The notes below the pieces were generated by a model. It saw only the letters and a program-made list of their open reading frames with translations, searched no databases and was not told the DNA's origin. From Bacillus marinisedimentorum (GTDB lineage: Bacteria; Bacillota; Bacilli; Bacillales; Bacillaceae_O), in the NCBI RefSeq assembly GCF_001644195.2, contig NZ_LWBL02000054.1, positions 1 to 64,000 of the forward strand: a stretch of DNA of 64,000 bases. The letters are read 5' to 3'. Both the position numbers and the translations under genes were made by a program. Positions 1 through 8,550 of this stretch are shown here, piece after piece. How positions within the stretch are numbered: the stretch's first letter is position 1; every line of letters starts with the position of its first letter.

Positions 1-185
1 TTAATAAAACAATTACAGAAATTAAGTCAGATATGAGTGAAATGAAAACATCATTAACTGAAGTCCAGAAAGGTATTGACCAATTATTAGAATCTAATCA
101 GCGAGTGTATGACATGCTGGAATTAAATAAACAATTCCTAAAAAAGGAGCGTGAAGAAATTGAACATTTACGAAGCGTTAAGTAA
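1..185 (+). CDS. C-terminal end of a coiled-coil phage protein (partial)
   Basis: Reading from base 3, an open frame of 60 codons ends in TAA at 183-185. The visible residues are rich in Glu, Lys, Leu and Gln with a heptad-like pattern, as in a coiled coil. The start is upstream of the window. The last part overlaps the next gene by about 26 bases, typical of a compact phage operon. I do not recognise the family and assign no function. Confidence 0.5.
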   Translation, partial: NKTITEIKSDMSEMKTSLTEVQKGIDQLLESNQRVYDMLELNKQFLKKEREEIEHLRSVK

Positions 186-555
186 CGTTCCTAAACTCAA
201 AAAGGAATATTTCTTATGGAAACATGATATTCGATATGATCAACGACTGCCAAAGAAAACAGAAAAAGAGTTTTTGCGGTATGTCGGTAAGAAAACATTG
301 AATGGATTTATTGCATGGGAGCGTACTGCGGATTATAAACAGTTGCTTGCTATATATCTGAATGGGCTTATTGCAAATGATTTAGATGATATTTATAAGA
401 AAGTGTCCGAACAAGCCAAATCAGGAGATCCGCAATCAGTTAAATTGTTCTTGCAGTTGCAGAAAGATATATCCAGTCATGCAAAACTTGCTGAAAAGGC
501 GTTCAGTAAGCCGGAAGAAGATGAAATAGAAGAAGATGATGATTTAGAGATTTAA
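160..555 (+). CDS. Probable phage terminase small subunit
   Basis: About 131 residues, basic at the N-terminus and ending in a strongly acidic tail (EEDEIEEDDDLEI). Size and position two genes before the large terminase suit a small terminase or phBC6A51-type HTH protein that recognises phage DNA for packaging. GGAG at 146-149 is only one base from the GTG at 151 but ten bases from TTG 160, so TTG is preferred; GTG 151 would add three residues. The family call rests on context and general character, with no decisive motif. Confidence 0.5.
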   Translation: MNIYEALSNVPKLKKEYFLWKHDIRYDQRLPKKTEKEFLRYVGKKTLNGFIAWERTADYKQLLAIYLNGLIANDLDDIYKKVSEQAKSGDPQSVKLFLQLQKDISSHAKLAEKAFSKPEEDEIEEDDDLEI

Positions 556-591
556 TGTTACAAATTATAATGTTACATGATATAATGTTAC
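554..591. repeat. Three 15-bp-spaced AATGTTAC repeats
   Basis: AATGTTAC occurs at 554-561, 569-576 and 584-591, exactly 15 bp apart, in the gap between the small-terminase candidate and the HTH/J-domain gene. A related inverted motif (TAATATTAC...TATAACATTAG) follows that gene near 1234-1257. Such iterons could be an operator for the HTH protein or a packaging (pac) recognition site; the sequence alone does not decide. Confidence 0.6.
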
Positions 592-622
592 TGTATATAA
601 AATTAAATCTAGGAGGTAATCA

Positions 623-1237
623 ATGAATACAGACCAAGCATTTAAAAAGTTAAAATCAGCGGGTGTTACGGATAGCATTCAAACAGTTAGACGGTGGTTA
701 AGAGAAGGTAAGATAAAAGCAAAAAGAACAGAAAACAGAAAAGCAGGATACATAATTGAGAATGATGATTTACAAAGATTTATCAATGAACGTACTGGAA
801 GAGATAAGGATAAACGGATTAAGGAATTGGAGTATAAAATAAAACAAAAGGAAAGAGGTGTTCTTGCTAAGGAAAATCATAAACTACAACTTGAAGTTGA
901 TAGGCTTAGACAAGAAAATTTGAATTTGAAAATGAAATCAATGAAACAAACCATTGATGAAAATAGAAATACCAGTAATTCTCATAGTTTTTTTAGTGAT
1001 ATGTCCGATGAAGATTTAAGACAGTACCGACAAAAGTTATTTGGACAGGATTTAATTTTACCATCTAAAAATTATCGAGAAGAATTAGGGTTGTCTTCTG
1101 GTGTTACAAATCAGGAAGTAGTAAAGGAGTTTAAAAAGTTATTGCGTATTCTCCATCCTGATACGGGAGGTAATGCAAAACTCTTTCAAAGAGTCAAAGA
1201 GGATTACGATGATTTTATAAAAACAACCAAATCTTAA
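623..1237 (+). CDS. HTH, coiled-coil and J-domain phage protein
   Basis: A 204-residue protein with three parts. Residues 1-55 look like a MerR/excisionase-type winged HTH (TVRRWLREGKIKA followed by a basic wing). Residues 60-115 form a charged coiled coil. Residues about 152-200 resemble a J domain with the HPD tripeptide at 178-180 (RILHPDTGGN), the motif by which J proteins stimulate Hsp70 ATPase. It has a clear ribosome site (taggaggt) before ATG 623. It sits between the terminase subunits, so a role recruiting host DnaK to DNA packaging or to a repressor complex is possible but inferred. I know no named homologue. Confidence 0.65.
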   Translation: MNTDQAFKKLKSAGVTDSIQTVRRWLREGKIKAKRTENRKAGYIIENDDLQRFINERTGRDKDKRIKELEYKIKQKERGVLAKENHKLQLEVDRLRQENLNLKMKSMKQTIDENRNTSNSHSFFSDMSDEDLRQYRQKLFGQDLILPSKNYREELGLSSGVTNQEVVKEFKKLLRILHPDTGGNAKLFQRVKEDYDDFIKTTKS

Positions 1238-1309
1238 TATTACATAGTATAACATTAGAGATTTAGGGGTGCTTATAGCACTCCTTTTTCTTTTGTTCTG
1301 GGAGGTGGG

Positions 1310-2908
1310 ATGATGGCTGCGAAAAAGAAAATGACTAAAACAGAAAAGTTAAAGTTGATAATGGATGATTTTGAATTGTTCTCTAAGAATTTTATTTACA
1401 TTATTGATAACAACAATGAGAAAGTGAAACTAGAGCTTAATTCGGCACAGGTTGAGTTAAATAATCTAATGAATAAGAATAGGTTTGTTATAGTTTCAAA
1501 AGCCAGACAGGGCGGAATTTCTACTTTTACACTGGCTAAAGCGTTATGGAGAGCAATCAAGAATGAAAATGAAAATATCCTTATTGTCAGTTACAAATTG
1601 GATTCTTCAAAGGCGTTATTTGAAAAGTTAAAACAGATGAATGAATGGTTACCGAGAGATAAGTATAGTGAATTATTTCCGGCTGTCAGGCGAGCAAATA
1701 GGGATGAATTATGGTTTGAAAATGGTTCACGGATTACATGTATGGTTGCTGGCAATAAATCAATCGGGCGAGGTAGTACATATTCTTATATTCATTTGTC
1801 AGAGTATGCCTTTTACACTAGACAAGAAATGCAATTGTTGTCGGCTGAACAGTCACTCATGAAAGGTGAAGCAAGCCAATTAACAATTGAAACAACTTCT
1901 AACGGTACTGGCAACAACTATTACAAATTGTTTATGTCGGCGTGGAAAGGAAACAGTAAGTATAAAGCAATGTTCATTCCTTTCTTTCATGAGTTATATA
2001 AGAAACAATTCAAACATGACCATGATGAAGCGGAAAAATGGTTTAAGGAAGATAACAAAGGCGTTCGATTATCCGTGAAGGAATTAGAGCCAACAGAAAA
2101 GGTATTACATGATGCAGGTGCAAACCTGCGTTTTTTAATGTGGAGAAGATACAAGTTGCTTGATATGGAATTACAGGAGTTTCAACAAGAATATCCTTCA
2201 AACCCACTTGAATCATTCGTTACAAGTGGTAATGCGGTATTTGATCAATCGAAAGTGTTAGAGCGGATTAATCATGTACTTACTCCATTGGATAGGAAAC
2301 AGTTAATTGATGAAGTGCCGGAAGTATTACATAGGTACATAAATAAAGGATTTTACATATATTACCTGCCTAAACGTGGCATGAAATATTATGGTGGAGT
2401 GGATACGGCTTCAGGTAGTGGGGCTGACTATTCAACAGTTAGTATATTTGATTCTGACGGCCAGCAAGTGGCAAGTTTCTATCATAATAAAGTACCAGTA
2501 TATAAGTTTGCTGAAATTGTTGATGCTATTGGAAGGTATTTTAACTATGCTTTCCTTACAGTAGAAAGGAACAGTTACGGATTACCTTTACTGGAACGGC
2601 TGCGGAATGATTACGGTTATTTGAATCTATATAAGCAAAAGATGTTTGATCAACGTGGAAAAAAGAAAATGCAATTGGGTTTTATGACAACCAATGCCAG
2701 TAAATCAGTATTAATTAGTGACTATAAGGAACAGTTTGAAACTGGCTTATACAATATCGAGTGTAAAGAAACACTTCAGCAAATGCAGATATTCCAAGAA
2801 AATGAAGGCAAAATGGGAAATAAGAAAGGCGAAAAGAATCATGATGACCTTGTGATTAGTTGTGCGTTGGCAGTCCAGGGCATGAAAGTTGGAAAGTGGT
2901 ATGTGTAG
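1310..2908 (+). CDS. Phage terminase large subunit
   Basis: A 532-residue DNA-packaging motor ATPase/nuclease. Visible signatures are a Walker A-like SKARQGGIST (63-72), a Walker B-like YSYIHLSEYA with the catalytic Glu near 165, a coupling motif IETTSNGTG (193-201), and an RNase H-fold nuclease start GGVDTASGSGADYS (362-375) with candidate metal ligands D365 and D373. The length fits terL of Siphoviridae-type phages. The start is ATG 1310 or 1313 after ggaggtgg. The portal gene follows after a short gap, the usual order in tailed phages. It appears intact. Confidence 0.9.
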   Translation: MMAAKKKMTKTEKLKLIMDDFELFSKNFIYIIDNNNEKVKLELNSAQVELNNLMNKNRFVIVSKARQGGISTFTLAKALWRAIKNENENILIVSYKLDSSKALFEKLKQMNEWLPRDKYSELFPAVRRANRDELWFENGSRITCMVAGNKSIGRGSTYSYIHLSEYAFYTRQEMQLLSAEQSLMKGEASQLTIETTSNGTGNNYYKLFMSAWKGNSKYKAMFIPFFHELYKKQFKHDHDEAEKWFKEDNKGVRLSVKELEPTEKVLHDAGANLRFLMWRRYKLLDMELQEFQQEYPSNPLESFVTSGNAVFDQSKVLERINHVLTPLDRKQLIDEVPEVLHRYINKGFYIYYLPKRGMKYYGGVDTASGSGADYSTVSIFDSDGQQVASFYHNKVPVYKFAEIVDAIGRYFNYAFLTVERNSYGLPLLERLRNDYGYLNLYKQKMFDQRGKKKMQLGFMTTNASKSVLISDYKEQFETGLYNIECKETLQQMQIFQENEGKMGNKKGEKNHDDLVISCALAVQGMKVGKWYV

Positions 2909-2960
2909 ACATTCTCATTATATGGGAGTGTCTTTTTATTTTATTTGAGGGGGCGACAAA

Positions 2961-4295
2961 GTGAAATTAGAACAATACATAAAAGAGTATCATGAGGGGC
3001 GTTCTGATTGGTTTTTGGAAGAGATTAATACCGTTGCCAGTCAACAGAAGGTGAATAAGATAAGTGACCTGAAGGACTATTTGAATGGTTCTCATGCGAT
3101 TACTCAACGACCAAATGAAATGTATAACGGTAAAGAGTTTGTACCTAGAAAGATTGTATTGCAGTATGCTAAGACACTATTGAATTATCAAACCGCTTAT
3201 TTGCTTCAAAACCCTTTAACAATGACAGGTAATGAGGGAGTTGTAAAGGAGTATCAAAAGGTAAATAAGAAGGGTAAGTATGACCGGATTAACTTTAATA
3301 TCCTTGACAAAGTTGTTAAATATGGAGAAGTGGCAGAGTATGTTTATCTGGATAAAGGCATGATTAAAAGTAAATTAATTGATCCGGCTGATAGTTATCC
3401 AATATATGACCATGAAAACAATCTAATTGCCTTTATCGAAGCGTATATGCTTGATGGAGTGGATTATTATACTGTGTTCACTGATGATACAGTAGAGAAA
3501 TACGACAATCTAGGTGGAGAATTACGACTTACTGGTAGGTATCATAACCTTGCTGGCTTGCCTATTGTATATAACAATCAAAATGAGTTGAGTGAAGTAC
3601 AAGGCAGAAGTGAATTAGAAGATTGGATTAGTATTCTTGATTCAATGGAGGACTTGATCAGTAAGTACACTGATGGGTTCTATAAGTTTATGAATCCGAT
3701 TCCGGTTGCTATCGGTCAACAGTTGAAAGGTGATGGACTACCTTCTCATGTTGTTGGCGGTGGAGTTAATCTTGATGATGGTTCTGATTTTAAAATGGTT
3801 AGTAACCAGTTGGATTATAAGAGCTTTGAAAGTATCTATAAAACATTGCTGCAAGCGTTACTTGATGTATCACAAACGCCTGCTGTATCAATGAATAAGA
3901 CGGATATTAGTAACTTGTCAGAGGTTAGTATTAAGTTATTGTTCTCATTGGCTAATATCAAAGCCGGTTTCAATGAACAATTCATGAGAGAAGGACTAGA
4001 ACAGCGTTTTGACAAGGTTAGGCGGTTACTTGAATACAAAGGGATCAAGTTTGAAGCCGATGAGTATGAAACGCTGGATATGGTATTTCATTATGCTATG
4101 CCTTCTAATGACAAGGAAATCATAGAGAATCTGAAGCAACTGGATGAAATGAAGGCGATTAGTTTGGAGAGTGTGCTTAATCATAGTCCATATACAAATG
4201 ATGTCCAGATGGAGTTGGAACGGTTAAAGGATGAAGGTAATAGAGATGAGGGAAATAATCAGGGAAATAATTTAAGCGGGGAAGAGGTAGATTGA
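2961..4295 (+). CDS. Phage portal protein (SPP1 gp6-like)
   Basis: A 444-residue protein with the organisation of SPP1-type portals. It has an N-terminal region with PNEMYNGKEFVPRKIV and YQTAYLLQNPLTM, a central IDPADSYPIYD segment where portal proteins make the stem/wing, and a helical C-terminus with an acidic, Asn-rich tail. Portals form the dodecameric channel through which TerL pumps DNA. TerL lies directly upstream. Protease, scaffold and capsid genes that normally follow are absent. It starts at GTG 2961 after gagggggcg. Confidence 0.85.
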   Translation: MKLEQYIKEYHEGRSDWFLEEINTVASQQKVNKISDLKDYLNGSHAITQRPNEMYNGKEFVPRKIVLQYAKTLLNYQTAYLLQNPLTMTGNEGVVKEYQKVNKKGKYDRINFNILDKVVKYGEVAEYVYLDKGMIKSKLIDPADSYPIYDHENNLIAFIEAYMLDGVDYYTVFTDDTVEKYDNLGGELRLTGRYHNLAGLPIVYNNQNELSEVQGRSELEDWISILDSMEDLISKYTDGFYKFMNPIPVAIGQQLKGDGLPSHVVGGGVNLDDGSDFKMVSNQLDYKSFESIYKTLLQALLDVSQTPAVSMNKTDISNLSEVSIKLLFSLANIKAGFNEQFMREGLEQRFDKVRRLLEYKGIKFEADEYETLDMVFHYAMPSNDKEIIENLKQLDEMKAISLESVLNHSPYTNDVQMELERLKDEGNRDEGNNQGNNLSGEEVD

Positions 4296-4802
4296 TACTG
4301 TATGTTGTGGCTGATTAGGGGTGTGTGATGCTAGAGGTGGATTTAGTCAAAACGGCTTAATGATGGGAAGTGGAGATAATAGGAGTAATATTGAAAAAAA
4401 TCCGCATGTTATTATATATAGGGCTTGCATTTTCCTAATATGATGATAAACTGATGTTGACTAAAAGGTTTTGATATTGATATTATATAAGGTTAAAACT
4501 ACTTCCGATAACATGCATTATGTCTACTAGAGTGCAATTGCCTATATATCGTAAATTATATAGGCAATTCATTCTGTATATCGTGGCTATTGATACCCCT
4601 AATTGGCTAGATTTCGGCATAGCATACTCAATTTTTCACGCCCAAAAAAACTACAATTCCACCTGATCACTCACATGCACTCTACCCAGGGTGCTTTTTC
4701 TATTGAAACTTTCAATATTTACTATTATTTTCCGACAATTTGATCAATCCCTCCTATAATCATGGTAGAATTTAACTATACAATGAGAAGGAGGGAATAG
4801 CG
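4296..4802. other. Gene-free stretch inside the element
   Basis: About 500 bases between the portal and the FxLYD membrane gene. No reading frame with a start and ribosome site is convincing. It contains a perfect 13-bp inverted repeat (4536-4569) and a terminator-like hairpin near 4678-4702 (GCAC...GTGC followed by TTTTT). A promoter for the next gene probably lies in the last 80 bases, where the AT-rich sequence precedes gagaaggaggg. Confidence 0.6.
4536..4569. repeat. Perfect 13-bp inverted repeat
   Basis: AATTGCCTATATA at 4536-4548 is exactly inverted at 4557-4569 with an 8-base spacer. It is not followed by a T-run on either side, so it is not a standard terminator. It could be a recombination or protein-binding site marking the junction between the packaging genes and the cargo genes. 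Confidence 0.7.
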
Positions 4803-5657
4803 GTGTGGAAAGATAAAAGAATTATTATCAGTTTACTTATTGTCTTGTCAATGATTGGTAGCGTAGTAATTTACTTAAATTTTTTCTCATTAGATGAAAG
4901 TAGCGTTGAGAATCTAAATGAACAATTGGTTAATAATGAAGAGATTGCAAAGTATGTTTTGTTTATTAATGTTAGTAGAGATAATATTGAAGAACCTGTA
5001 AAATATAACGGTAAAACATCTTATACATATAACGTAATTGGTAATGCAACAGAAAAATTTTTAGAGTTAGGGGATACAGAAAAACTCAACGTTTTGTACA
5101 GTATAGCGGAAGTAGTAGATGAAAATATTGAAAATGTGCTTTTGGATTGTGGTAGGAATAAATATTGTTCAATTGATTCTATCTCTGTAATAGATATGAA
5201 AGAAAAATCGAGCATATTTTCCATAGATTATGATACTTCAAATCCCCTTGAAGATACCGTAATGACTCATACATATTATGATGAAAACGATGATTTTCAA
5301 TCAAGAACTGTTAGTAACACGAATACCAATGGAAATAATGGATCGGGCAATTCAACGAATGGTGTAGTGGCAGGTGAATCAACGGAAACTTTAAAGTTAG
5401 AGGAAACAAGTTGTAAGGTTGATGGAGATTACGTTTATGTCGAAGGATATGTAAAAAATCCGACAGGAATAAAGTATTCATATATTAAAGTGCAAGCGAC
5501 TTATACCGATGCTTCAGGGAATATTATCGACACTGATTGGACATACGCTGTAGGAAGTGAAGGTTTGTCTCCAAACAGTAGAAAATCTTTTGATATTATG
5601 ACACCTTACAATGAATCAATAAGCAATTGCAGTTATAAGATAATCGACTTTAAGTAA
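4803..5657 (+). CDS. Membrane-anchored protein with C-terminal FxLYD-like domain
   Basis: A 284-residue protein starting with a short basic N-terminus and one hydrophobic segment (about residues 7-28), so it is probably anchored with the bulk outside the cell. A Ser/Asn/Gly-rich linker (about 172-190) leads to a C-terminal beta-rich domain with VEGYVKNPTGIKYSYIKV, resembling FxLYD/DUF3426-type extracellular domains. Two Cys pairs (CGRNKYC; distal C-terminal Cys) could form disulfides. It has its own ribosome site (gagaaggaggg) and the next gene follows 24 bases later. It is not a recognised virion protein, so I regard it as cargo. Function unknown. Confidence 0.6.
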   Translation: MWKDKRIIISLLIVLSMIGSVVIYLNFFSLDESSVENLNEQLVNNEEIAKYVLFINVSRDNIEEPVKYNGKTSYTYNVIGNATEKFLELGDTEKLNVLYSIAEVVDENIENVLLDCGRNKYCSIDSISVIDMKEKSSIFSIDYDTSNPLEDTVMTHTYYDENDDFQSRTVSNTNTNGNNGSGNSTNGVVAGESTETLKLEETSCKVDGDYVYVEGYVKNPTGIKYSYIKVQATYTDASGNIIDTDWTYAVGSEGLSPNSRKSFDIMTPYNESISNCSYKIIDFK

Positions 5658-5681
5658 TTTATGAATTGAGGAAGTGATTAG

Positions 5682-6107
5682 ATGAATACTCTTAAATCAC
5701 ATTCTGGAAAAAGTGGCATTGTGGGTGTTTGTGATTGTGGTTATAAACAGGAATTTCAGCCGATAAAGGATTATAAGATACCTCTAAATGAACAATTACG
5801 AAGTTTTGAATTAAAAGATACCTTTATTTGTCCAATGTGTCATGAGAAATTTGATTATCTAGGTGAAATTAAAGAATCAACTAAGTCAAAACTTATTCCT
5901 TATTTGTTTTTTGTTTCTATTGCTGCGGTATTTTTGTTTGTCGGTACAATATTCATTTCTGATGTATTGAACGAGCAACAAGACAAAAATGAATTTTATA
6001 AAACGGGTAATCCTGATGATATGACTAATAAAGAGTTAGAAGAGTTTCTTGATTGGAAAGATAAGAAAGATAAAGAGGAATGGGAAAACAAAAAAGCATT
6101 TGAGTGA
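5682..6107 (+). CDS. Zinc-ribbon-like membrane protein
   Basis: A 141-residue protein with CDCGY near the N-terminus and CPMCHEKF about 30 residues later, a CxC...CxxC pattern expected of a zinc ribbon. One transmembrane segment (about residues 70-92) is followed by a highly charged C-terminal tail rich in Glu and Lys. It probably forms a two-gene unit with the preceding FxLYD membrane protein. A hairpin-like run (gtccttttgggctta with Ts) follows. Function is unknown; a membrane complex encoded as element cargo is a reasonable inference. Confidence 0.55.
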   Translation: MNTLKSHSGKSGIVGVCDCGYKQEFQPIKDYKIPLNEQLRSFELKDTFICPMCHEKFDYLGEIKESTKSKLIPYLFFVSIAAVFLFVGTIFISDVLNEQQDKNEFYKTGNPDDMTNKELEEFLDWKDKKDKEEWENKKAFE

Positions 6108-6157
6108 ATAAGTCCTTTTGGGCTTATTTTTTTATTTATAAAGGAGAGTGATTTATT

Positions 6158-6496
6158 TTGACTAACTTACAACGCCTTCAACTGGAAGTGCAATCAATTA
6201 ACTTATCGCAAGAGGAATTATCCATCTACCTGCAAGAGAACAACCTACAACCGCATGAAGAATATAATCCGCAATCAGCAACCAGCAAAAGGAACATATA
6301 TAAAACGGCTTTATCTATCCTTGAATCAATTGCCAACAATCCATCCAACATGAAGAATTACAAACAAGATGATGTATCCATTTCCGACTTTTCGGAGAAT
6401 ATCCAATCAAGAATTGATCAATTGGATAGGAAAATACGAAACATGAAAACGGATGATCAATCAGATAGTAATTTCTTTATGTTGTTCAATTCATAA
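6158..6496 (+). CDS. Small phage protein, possibly connector-related
   Basis: A 112-residue, Gln/Asn-rich helical protein with an aaaggagagtg ribosome site and a TTG start at 6158. A C-terminal segment (SRIDQLDRKIRNM) could be a short coiled coil. The next gene starts 16 bases later, so they are probably co-expressed. Its place before a connector-like gene suggests a head-tail joining role, but no motif proves it. Confidence 0.45.
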   Translation: MTNLQRLQLEVQSINLSQEELSIYLQENNLQPHEEYNPQSATSKRNIYKTALSILESIANNPSNMKNYKQDDVSISDFSENIQSRIDQLDRKIRNMKTDDQSDSNFFMLFNS

Positions 6497-6512
6497 TGGA
6501 AGGAGGGCGAAC

Positions 6513-7094
6513 ATGTTTAACCTTTTTAATACAACAAATGATGTGAAATATCTAATTGAACAAGCAGGACAGGAAGTATTGATTAATGGAACAAAACAAA
6601 AAGCATTAATCACTACTCCTGCAATTGGTGAACATGAAGATAGATACATACATACGCTTCAGGCGGTTTATATGGGTGATTTAGTTGACTACAAGGGATT
6701 CAACTATTTAACTATTACCGAAACACAAACCCTTAATATAGGAAAATATAAAGCCCTCATGCGGTACTGTAATCATGAAATTGTTGTACCAGGCGAAGTT
6801 GAACAAGTACAAACAGGTACTGATCCTTATGGTAAGCCGATTTATGAAACCATAGAAGGTGAGCCGATACATATAAGTGTAGTAGTTGATAATAAATCAT
6901 TTGCGGTGGATACTGACAATGCGATTAATGTAGCGGAGAATGAAATAGTGGCTGTATTGCAGGATAATGAAGTAAATAGGGGAAAGTTGGCGGTTAATAA
7001 CGAGTTTGATTTACTTAATGGGACATGGAAAGTCCAACATCATGATTTAACCAAAAGAGGGTTATTAATACTTACTTGTGCGAAAGTTGTATAA
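6513..7094 (+). CDS. Probable phage head-tail connector protein
   Basis: A 193-residue protein beginning at ATG 6513 behind aaggagggcg; the longer upstream frame overlaps the previous gene and lacks a ribosome site. It is beta-rich, with an N-terminal MFNLFNTTNDVKYLI and a C-terminal GTWKVQHHDLTKRGLLIL segment reminiscent of small phage adaptor/minor structural proteins. It is the last rightward gene of the element and is followed by a short hairpin (ggcaggg...ccctgcc, 7098-7120). The assignment is tentative. Confidence 0.5.
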   Translation: MFNLFNTTNDVKYLIEQAGQEVLINGTKQKALITTPAIGEHEDRYIHTLQAVYMGDLVDYKGFNYLTITETQTLNIGKYKALMRYCNHEIVVPGEVEQVQTGTDPYGKPIYETIEGEPIHISVVVDNKSFAVDTDNAINVAENEIVAVLQDNEVNRGKLAVNNEFDLLNGTWKVQHHDLTKRGLLILTCAKVV

Positions 7095-7129
7095 GAAAGG
7101 CAGGGAAATTAGCCCCTGCCTTTTGGTAA

Positions 7130-7357
7130 TTAATCTTCAAATGTGTTTTCTATATCAATTTCATGGTTATGGATTTCTGGCAAGATGACTTTTCCATGAT
7201 TAGTGATAAGGGTTAGTAATGCTTGTTGTATGGTTAAATCATTCAATTGATATTGTGCAATTGCTTGTGCTGCGTTTTCATTAACTGCTTCAATTTCAAC
7301 GGAAAAAGGCAGAGTAACTGTTCCATGTACGTGATATTTCTTTTTAATAGCTTTCAT
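7130..7357 (-). CDS. Small hypothetical phage protein
   Basis: A 75-residue leftward gene directly downstream of the integrase (19-base gap), probably in the same transcript. The sequence alternates hydrophobic and polar residues (HVHGTVTLPFSVEIEAVN), suggesting a small beta-alpha fold, and ends acidic. An excisionase would fit the position, but the protein lacks an obvious HTH, so I do not call it one. Confidence 0.5.
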   Translation of the reverse strand: MKAIKKKYHVHGTVTLPFSVEIEAVNENAAQAIAQYQLNDLTIQQALLTLITNHGKVILPEIHNHEIDIENTFED

Positions 7358-7376
7358 ATTATCCCATCCCTTAATT

Positions 7377-8342
7377 TTATTTGATAACGCCTTTTAGTGG
7401 TGAAAAGTAATTATGTTGTGCCTTCACATCTGTATTAGTCATTTGTATATATTTCCGTACCATTGACATATCAGTGTGACCAAGTATTTTCTGTAAACTA
7501 AATGGATCACCGCCGTTTTTGATATAGAGTAAAGCACCGCTATGTCTCCATACATGAGGAGAGACACGTTTACTAATTCCTGCATTTTTGGCATAATCCA
7601 TTAAACGTTTTCTGACAGTATTTGAATCAATGCTATCTCCATTGTAGGTTAAGAATAAAACGTCAGAGCCGAAAACTTCTGTTTCACTCATATAGTAACG
7701 AAGGACTTTAATTGTCTTTAGAGAAATCGGAACAATCCTTTTTCTCTTCATTTTGGTTTCATGTGCTTCAAGTTGAATAATTCCATTTTTTAAGTCAACA
7801 TTTTCACGCCTGATTTTTAGTAGTTCAGAAATTCTAACCATTGTATCAAGCAAGGTGTATAGCATTGCCTTATCTCTCATACCTGCATATGTTGTTTCAT
7901 CAATTTGAGCAAAGATTAGTTTAATTTCAGCAGGTGTAAGGGATTCAATGGTATCTTCAGGCGTTTTTAATGGTTTAAACTTTTCAAACACTGGTTCTTC
8001 TATCCAACCTTCATTGTAAGCAAAGCGAAGTAATGTTCTTAAAGGTCTGATTCTAGCGTTTACGGTAACAGGAGAAACTTGTCTTTCTTCAAGCATATAA
8101 GAAATATACTTCCTGAAAATATCAGCGTTAATTTCTTGATTTTGTAAATCTTGTCCGATAAACTCACAGAAATATAAGAAATGTGTGTAGTGATCATTAA
8201 TTGTCACCTTTGATAATCCTTCTGTTTTCTTTACTTCCATGAATCGCTCAAACATTTCTGTGAGGGTTAAATCATACTTTTTCATTCTTGTGTTGAATCC
8301 TGTTGGCTTACCTCTTGACCGTCTTTTTGCAAAATAGTCCAT
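7377..8342 (-). CDS. Tyrosine site-specific integrase
   Basis: A 321-residue phage-type tyrosine recombinase with an N-terminal core-binding (SAM-like) domain (about 25-115) and a C-terminal catalytic domain. The catalytic set is complete: R170 (DTMVRISELL), Lys in the beta hairpin around 197-201, H263 and R266 (HVWRH), H289 (LGHTD) and nucleophile Y298 (VRKYIQ). It starts at ATG 8342 after GGGGAGG. It lies next to the element's right end, about 190 bases from the split tRNA-Sec sequence, as expected for an enzyme acting at that attachment site. There is no sign of inactivation, so excision may still be possible. Confidence 0.93.
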   Translation of the reverse strand: MDYFAKRRSRGKPTGFNTRMKKYDLTLTEMFERFMEVKKTEGLSKVTINDHYTHFLYFCEFIGQDLQNQEINADIFRKYISYMLEERQVSPVTVNARIRPLRTLLRFAYNEGWIEEPVFEKFKPLKTPEDTIESLTPAEIKLIFAQIDETTYAGMRDKAMLYTLLDTMVRISELLKIRRENVDLKNGIIQLEAHETKMKRKRIVPISLKTIKVLRYYMSETEVFGSDVLFLTYNGDSIDSNTVRKRLMDYAKNAGISKRVSPHVWRHSGALLYIKNGGDPFSLQKILGHTDMSMVRKYIQMTNTDVKAQHNYFSPLKGVIK

Positions 8343-8399
8343 AAAAAAACCTCCCCAAAAGTTAATTTTGTGAGAGGTAGACTATAATTTATGTGCTTG

Positions 8400-8520
8400 T
8401 TTAGATCACTAGGTCTTTGATGTATGTAAGCACAAGTACATGATGAAAAATCATGTTTTAACCTAGTGGTACTTTTAAGTTGAAAACCGCTTAAAACCTT
8501 GATATAAAGGCGTTTTAAGG
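8400..8520. repeat. Attachment-region inverted repeats beside the integrase
   Basis: The gap between integrase and att core has several dyads. CACTAGGT (near 8407) is inverted as ACCTAGTG (near 8460); ACATGAT...ATCATGT at about 8439-8456 is followed by TTTTA; CTTAAAAC (near 8491) is inverted as GTTTTAAG (near 8511). These look like integrase/excisionase arm sites and possibly a terminator isolating the element. The roles are inferred from position. Confidence 0.5.
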
Positions 8521-8538
8521 GATAAATGGTAATGTCCT

Positions 8539-8550
8539 GTTTTGAAGACC
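8539..8550. other. Inferred attachment core (anticodon loop of selC)
   Basis: On the minus strand GGTCTTCAAAAC contains the last three bases of the anticodon stem, the seven-base loop CTTCAAA with anticodon TCA (8545-8543) and the start of the 3' stem. Rightward the sequence continues as a tRNA 5' half. Leftward it becomes AT-rich phage DNA that does not pair with the stem. The crossover therefore lies in or just beside this stretch. The second copy should be at the element's left end, outside the window. Confidence 0.65.

Larger units (their letters stand above)
1..8550. mobile_element. Right end of prophage-like element integrated at selC
   Basis: This AT-rich block differs clearly in composition from the host DNA that starts near 8550. 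It contains phage packaging genes (terminase small and large subunits, portal), small structural candidates, two membrane cargo genes and, at its right edge, a tyrosine integrase pointing left. It ends inside a tRNA-Sec-like sequence (8539-8580). No capsid, scaffold, protease, tail, lysis or replication genes lie between the portal and the integrase, so this is either a decayed prophage or a satellite-type element. The left end lies outside the window, so its total size is unknown. Confidence 0.85.
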
